In this document: positions 60,695 through 64,000 of the stretch, one piece after another
How the letters are laid out: each line of letters opens with the position of its first letter
Position numbering within the stretch: position 1 is the first letter of the stretch
Source of the DNA: Paenibacillus phytorum
Lineage (GTDB): Bacteria; Bacillota; Bacilli; Paenibacillales; NBRC-103111
Length of the DNA: 64,000 nucleotides
NCBI RefSeq assembly: GCF_013141715.1
Contig: NZ_WHOA01000148.1
Coordinates: 62,001 to 126,000 of the forward strand
Direction of reading: 5' to 3'
Notes under the pieces: model-generated
Seen by the model: only the letters and a program-made list of their open reading frames with translations
What the model was told of the DNA's origin: nothing
Database searches by the model: none
Position numbers and translations under genes: made by a program

Positions 60695-60746
60695 AGAGCA
60701 GCATACTATTTCCTACATCAAGGGGGTAGTTGTCTGCTCTTTTTTC
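60695..60746 (+). terminator. Terminator of the small hydrophilic gene
   Basis: AGAGCAG pairs with CTGCTCT over a loop with an inner TACTA/GTAG stem and is followed by six T. Confidence 0.75.
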
Positions 60747-60758
60747 CCTTAGCTAAAC

Positions 60759-60787
60759 TTGGCATCTTCCTCAGCTTGCGATACTAT
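60759..60787 (+). promoter_or_regulatory. SigA-type promoter of the bacillithiol reductase gene
   Basis: TTGGCA (60759-60764) and TACTAT (60782-60787) are separated by 17 bases, 35 bases before the start codon. Confidence 0.65.
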
Positions 60788-60821
60788 GTAATGAGTATTT
60801 AGTCTTGGGGAGGTTGTTCTA

Positions 60822-61811
60822 ATGGAACAAGTCATCGTCATAGGTGCGGGTCCTTGCGGTTTGTCAGCCGCTATCGCCTTACAGCGCGAAGGCCTTTCAC
60901 CTTTACTTATAGAAAAAAGCTGTATCGTTAATGCCATTTATTTATATCCAACCTATTTACAATTTTTCAGCACGCCAGAGTTGTTGGAAATTGGCGGTTA
61001 TCCGTTCACAACACCTCATGAAAAACCTTATCGCCAAGAAGCTTTGGTCTACTACAGAGAGGTTGCGCGTAGAGAACAGCTGCGAATTTTTTCTTATGAG
61101 GAAGTTGTTTCTATCGAACAATTAGAGACGGGATTTAAAGTCCATACAGAGGACCAATTCGGGAAAAAGGCGGCGTATAGCACTCGCAATGTCATCGTAG
61201 CTACCGGCTACTTTGATCATCCTAATTTGCTCGGTATTCCTGGTGAAGAACTGCCAAAGACAACGCATTATTATAAAGAAGCCCATCCTTATGCAGGGGC
61301 AAAAGTAGCCGTTATTGGCGGAAACAACTCCGCGGTCGATGCAGCCATGGATTTGCTCAGAGTTGGCGCTGAAGTTACGGTGGTTTACCGCGGCAAGGAC
61401 TTCTCAGCCAACATCAAACCTTGGGTTCGACCGATTTTTGAAAGTATGGTGAATAAAGGTCGTATTCGCATGTGGTTCGATTCCAAAGTGGAACGTATTG
61501 ATGAGCATACCATTACCGTGCGAAAAGCAACCGAACACATCACTTTAGACAATGACTTCGTTCTTGCCCTAACCGGATTTCGACCGGATCGTGGGCTTCT
61601 GACCTCCATCGGTGTACAATTTCACGAAGAAACCAACGCTCCTCTCGTTCAACCTGACACGATGGAAACGAACATCCCTGGTTTATATGTTGCTGGTGTT
61701 GTCGCTTCATCTAAATATGATGCGAACGAAATTTTCATAGAAACTGGCCGTATGCATGGTCTGGCTATCACGAAGCATATCGTTTCCAGAATGAACCTCC
61801 AATCCAATTGA
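60822..61811 (+). CDS. bdr: Bacillithiol disulfide reductase (YpdA/Bdr)
   Basis: 329 residues, ATG with GGGGAGG upstream. An FAD-binding GAGPCGLSAAIAL motif lies at residues 8-20 and an NADPH-binding GGNNSAVDAAMDLLR motif near 165. The Cys14 in GPCGLS is the conserved, redox-active position of YpdA. The final GLYVAGVVASSKYDANEIFIETGRMHG is typical of the family. It reduces oxidised bacillithiol with NADPH, restoring the main low-molecular-weight thiol after oxidative stress. It has its own promoter and a terminator that begins in its last codons. Confidence 0.93.
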   Translation: MEQVIVIGAGPCGLSAAIALQREGLSPLLIEKSCIVNAIYLYPTYLQFFSTPELLEIGGYPFTTPHEKPYRQEALVYYREVARREQLRIFSYEEVVSIEQLETGFKVHTEDQFGKKAAYSTRNVIVATGYFDHPNLLGIPGEELPKTTHYYKEAHPYAGAKVAVIGGNNSAVDAAMDLLRVGAEVTVVYRGKDFSANIKPWVRPIFESMVNKGRIRMWFDSKVERIDEHTITVRKATEHITLDNDFVLALTGFRPDRGLLTSIGVQFHEETNAPLVQPDTMETNIPGLYVAGVVASSKYDANEIFIETGRMHGLAITKHIVSRMNLQSN

Positions 61812-61824
61812 TTGGAGGTTTTTT
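61794..61824 (+). terminator. Terminator overlapping the end of bdr
   Basis: AACCTCCAATC and GATTGGAGGTT form a perfect stem with a five-base loop and six T; the first arm overlaps the last codons of bdr. Confidence 0.85.
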
Positions 61825-61870
61825 ATCATATGAAAATATTTCCCATTTTTCATAGATTCCTCTTCCATTA

Positions 61871-61911
61871 CGAACACTTGTTTGCTATAATGTAAATAAG
61901 AACAAATGTTC
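61871..61911 (+). promoter_or_regulatory. Two LexA (SOS) boxes around a promoter
   Basis: CGAACACTTGTTTG (61871-61884) matches the Bacillus LexA consensus CGAAC-N4-GTTYG. A second site, GAACAAATGTTC (61900-61911), is a perfect palindrome of the same core with A and C outside. TATAAT at 61886-61891 lies between them, so LexA would cover the promoter. Confidence 0.82.
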
Positions 61912-61935
61912 CAATTAGATGAGGAGGTAGTTAAC

Positions 61936-62238
61936 ATGATGAACACCAGTCACAATTTCCGTTTTATCGAGAGAGATTATTGGTACCACAAGGCATTGTG
62001 TGACACTGACCATCTTCTTCCCGGACAGATTGACGCCATGCTTGACGAAGCACACACCCACTACGCCGATTATACGTTCAAGTTTTATGACGATGGTTCG
62101 GTGACAATCATAGATAACGACACAAATAATCGCATTAAACCTCGCGAACTAACTGGAGCCGTATATGACTTCTACATTCGCAAGCGTATTTATTTAATTA
62201 AAACCAATCTAATGGAGAAGCAACTCCAATACGCCTGA
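61936..62238 (+). CDS. Uncharacterised small protein, probably SOS-induced
   Basis: 100 residues from the ATG at 61936 (a second ATG follows at once), eight bases after GAGGAGG. The peptide is soluble and mixed alpha/beta, with FRFIERDYWYHKALCD at the start, an acidic stretch HYADYTFKFYDDGSVTIID, and a basic end FYIRKRIYLIKTNLMEKQ. No known family. Two LexA-type boxes overlap its promoter, which points to induction by DNA damage. The next gene, on the other strand, is a DNA repair glycosylase, which adds some contextual weight. Confidence 0.75.
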   Translation: MMNTSHNFRFIERDYWYHKALCDTDHLLPGQIDAMLDEAHTHYADYTFKFYDDGSVTIIDNDTNNRIKPRELTGAVYDFYIRKRIYLIKTNLMEKQLQYA

Positions 62239-62248
62239 TTGAAGCACA

Positions 62249-62293
62249 AAAAGGCCATCTGATTTGGACGATCGTCCTATCAGATGGCCTTTT
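62249..62293. terminator. Bidirectional terminator between the SOS gene and tag
   Basis: AAAAGGCCATCTGAT and ATCAGATGGCCTTTT form a perfect 15-base stem, with a self-complementary centre and A/T runs on both sides. Confidence 0.9.
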
Positions 62294-62302
62294 CTCTACA
62301 CT

Positions 62303-62857
62303 TTATTTATATCGAAAACAGGTTTGGTTGTGATCGTTCACCATGCCAACCGCTTGCATATAAGCATAACAAATCGTCGAACCCACAAACTTGAAACCAC
62401 GCTTCTTTAAGTCTTTACTCATGGCATCAGAGATTTCTGATGTAGCAGGCACTTGACTCATATCCGTCCATTGATTGTTGATCGGCTTCCCACCAACGAA
62501 CCCCCAGATATAGGAATCAAACGTGCCAAACTCTTGCTGCACCTTTAGAAAGGCTTTCGCATTCTGAACAACGGATGCAATTTTCAAGCGATTGCGAACG
62601 ATACCTGAATTCTCAAGAAGTTCATTCAGTTTCTTATCGTCATAGTTCACTATGATGTGCGGATCAAACCCATCGAACGCTTCCCGATAGCTCTGTCGCT
62701 TCTTCAGAATCGTATACCAGCTCAGTCCCGCTTGTGCGCCTTCCAGATTAAGCATCTCGAACAAATGCCGGTCATCATGGACAGGAACACCCCATTCATG
62801 ATCATGGTAATCGATATATAACGGATCTTCATTAACCCAACCGCATCTAATAGTCAT
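62303..62857 (-). CDS. tag: DNA-3-methyladenine glycosylase I
   Basis: 184 residues. The sequence starts RCGWVNEDPLYIDYHDHEWGVPVHDD with the zinc-binding Cys and His, contains EGAQAGLSWYTILKKRQSYREAF with the catalytic-site Glu and Trp, the helix-hairpin-helix part, and ends with STICYAYMQAVGMVNDHNQTCF carrying the remaining zinc ligands. It removes 3-methyladenine from alkylated DNA. Length agrees with Tag of other bacteria. It is transcribed towards the SOS-type gene and shares a terminator with it. No LexA box is seen in front of tag itself. Confidence 0.95.
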   Translation of the reverse strand: MTIRCGWVNEDPLYIDYHDHEWGVPVHDDRHLFEMLNLEGAQAGLSWYTILKKRQSYREAFDGFDPHIIVNYDDKKLNELLENSGIVRNRLKIASVVQNAKAFLKVQQEFGTFDSYIWGFVGGKPINNQWTDMSQVPATSEISDAMSKDLKKRGFKFVGSTICYAYMQAVGMVNDHNQTCFRYK

Positions 62858-62941
62858 TTAAACACTCACCTTATCTAGAAATCGAACATGCGTTCTGTAT
62901 TATTATAAAACCTATACGAATAGATGTCCAGTTAGATTTAA

Positions 62942-63748
62942 TTAGAATAAGTAAGGTGAAGGAATGCCATAGAATTGTTTGGTATTATTTAATAGCGTAG
63001 TTGCCGCTTCTTCCACTGGCAGTCCTTTTAGAAGAGCTATCTGTTCAATGACAGCATGGATCATACGCGGATGCGTCTGCTGCCCCTCAAAGGGCCCCTC
63101 GAAAGGCCATGGGCCATCCGTTTCGACCATCAAGTGCGTAATAGGATAGTTACGAACAAGTATTCGTATTTCTTCTTCGTAGAGAACGTCCGGTGTTATG
63201 GAGATAAAGTAGCCAGCTTGAATCATTCGCTCCACCGTTGAATGTGACCCTTTGAACCAATGGAAATGCGCCTTTTTAATGCCATGCTTCTCAAGTAAGT
63301 CGCACACAACGTCAGCATCCTCGTACACAGCGTGCAAGACGACCGGTTTATCCAAATCCGCTGCTATCTTCAAGAAGCTCTCAAGCAGTGCAATGTAAGG
63401 CGCTAATTCAAAAACACGTCCCTTTGCTTCAGCATCAAGCCTCATATAATAAGGCAAACCAATTTCACCAACAGCGATCATCCTAGACGAATGCTCACGA
63501 ATCCATCCGATTAAATCATTCAACTGACCTTCCGTAGGCAATTCTTGTTCAGGATGGAAACCATAGGCTGCAAAAACTTGATCTGGGGCTTGCTTCAGCA
63601 GCCACTCAGTTGACTTACAAGAGTCCAGATGTCTCGACACTGCTATAAGCCCCTCGATGTGGCACTCTGCTAATTCCGCTAACAGAGTCGTTGCATCTGT
63701 TTCCATGTACATATCGAGATGAATATGGGCATCAATCGCTTTTATCAT
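62942..63748 (-). CDS. TatD family metal-dependent hydrolase
   Basis: 268 residues from the ATG at 63748, seven bases after CAGGAG. The opening metal-binding motif DAHIHLDM (H-x-H) is at residues 6-13, with the GEIGLPYY Glu near 95, His in VVLHAVYED and KAHFHWFKG, and the closing MVETDGPWPFEG Asp near 204. TatD proteins are nucleases or amidohydrolase-fold enzymes acting on DNA or small molecules. This one is shorter and more divergent than TatD proper, so another hydrolase role is possible. The start overlaps the end of the upstream ABC ATPase gene by 17 bases, which indicates coupling. Confidence 0.88.
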   Translation of the reverse strand: MIKAIDAHIHLDMYMETDATTLLAELAECHIEGLIAVSRHLDSCKSTEWLLKQAPDQVFAAYGFHPEQELPTEGQLNDLIGWIREHSSRMIAVGEIGLPYYMRLDAEAKGRVFELAPYIALLESFLKIAADLDKPVVLHAVYEDADVVCDLLEKHGIKKAHFHWFKGSHSTVERMIQAGYFISITPDVLYEEEIRILVRNYPITHLMVETDGPWPFEGPFEGQQTHPRMIHAVIEQIALLKGLPVEEAATTLLNNTKQFYGIPSPYLF

Positions 63749-64000
63749 ACGTAATCTCCTGACGCAAAAGCCTCTGAATAAACTGTCGAAGCTCTTGAAA
63801 TTTCGGGTCAAGCATGACGGACTCTTGACGCGGCCTTGCAAACGGAATAACCAGCTCTTCTATGATTCTGGCAGGTTTGTTAGACAGTACATAGATACGA
63901 TCTGATAGAAACAGCGCTTCTTCAATGCTATGCGTCACAAATAGAATGGAGCGCTTATTCTGTTCCCATATATTAAGCAGCCACGCCTGCATGTCTTGCC
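63732..64000 (-). CDS. ABC transporter ATP-binding protein (SsuB/TauB-like), C-terminal end only
   Basis: The frame is open from the window edge to the stop at 63732-63734, about 88 residues. The H-loop is visible in FVTHSIEEALFLSDRIYVLSNKPARI, with its switch His, and the region before it (QDMQAWLLNIWEQNKRSI) is the usual helix after Walker B. The IEEALFLSDR pattern and the IIEELVIPFARPR tail are typical of ATPases for nitrate, sulfonate or taurine and of thiamine-precursor importers. The Walker A and signature motifs lie outside the window. It overlaps the TatD gene start, so the hydrolase belongs to this transporter's operon. Confidence 0.9.
   Translation of the reverse strand, partial: QDMQAWLLNIWEQNKRSILFVTHSIEEALFLSDRIYVLSNKPARIIEELVIPFARPRQESVMLDPKFQELRQFIQRLLRQEITYDKSD

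Overview
The window looks like chromosomal DNA of a Paenibacillus-type member of the Bacillales. The evidence is the mix of gene families: a B. subtilis-type AraR arabinose system, a bacillithiol disulfide reductase (YpdA/Bdr), a DUF2533 (YpbS) protein, YesM/YesN-like two-component proteins, LplB/LplC-like sugar permeases without a local ATPase, and a YitT-family protein. Strong AGGAGG-type ribosome sites with frequent TTG/GTG starts and Bacillus-type LexA boxes agree. I see no rRNA, tRNA, CRISPR array, phage module or intact insertion sequence.

Region 1 to 20.8 kb is a mosaic of short, mostly minus-strand housekeeping and accessory genes: a Nudix hydrolase cut by the window edge, a DUF2334 protein, several methyltransferases, a YitT-family protein, a G+C-rich Gfo/Idh/MocA oxidoreductase, a kinase-like/HPr-like pair, a cation diffusion facilitator, MsrAB, PpaC, a polysaccharide deacetylase, a GIY-YIG/DUF2087 pair, a two-gene ThrE-type exporter, and a WYL regulator divergent from a VOC protein. 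Two genes here are broken: a second methionine aminopeptidase and a Cof-type HAD phosphatase.

Region 20.9 to 40.0 kb appears to be one large carbohydrate locus. On the minus strand are an SGNH hydrolase, a lipoprotein solute-binding protein and a YesM-like sensor kinase. Divergent from them are an FAD-dependent oxidoreductase, a Gfo/Idh/MocA dehydrogenase and a large secreted GHL10-type putative glycoside hydrolase with Ig-like domains. Then, on the minus strand, come an intracellular GHL10 protein, a YesN-like response regulator, two ABC permeases, a second solute-binding lipoprotein and another Gfo-like protein. The substrate cannot be read from sequence; the combination suggests sensing, import and oxidative processing of a glycan or modified sugar.

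Region 40.2 to 46.2 kb holds a small coiled-coil gene, an aldose epimerase, araA, araB and araR, with palindromic AraR-type operators in front of araB and araR.

Region 46.5 kb to the end is again mixed: a sulfite-oxidase-type molybdoenzyme, a SIMPL-domain protein, a cupin, a cupin relic with an internal deletion, a frameshifted repeat protein, LtrA, an NlpC/P60 hydrolase with SH3 and copper-amine-oxidase-like domains, HrpB, DUF2533, a Nudix protein, DUF2164 and Dabb proteins, Bdr, a small gene behind two LexA boxes (probably SOS-controlled), 3-methyladenine glycosylase Tag, TatD and the C-terminal end of an ABC ATPase.

The most unusual non-genic content is four distinct families of short palindromic intergenic repeats (4998-5174; 8962-9056 with 36566-36674; 11380-11565; 46184-46435). 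Two of these families share a spacing of about 51-52 bp between units.
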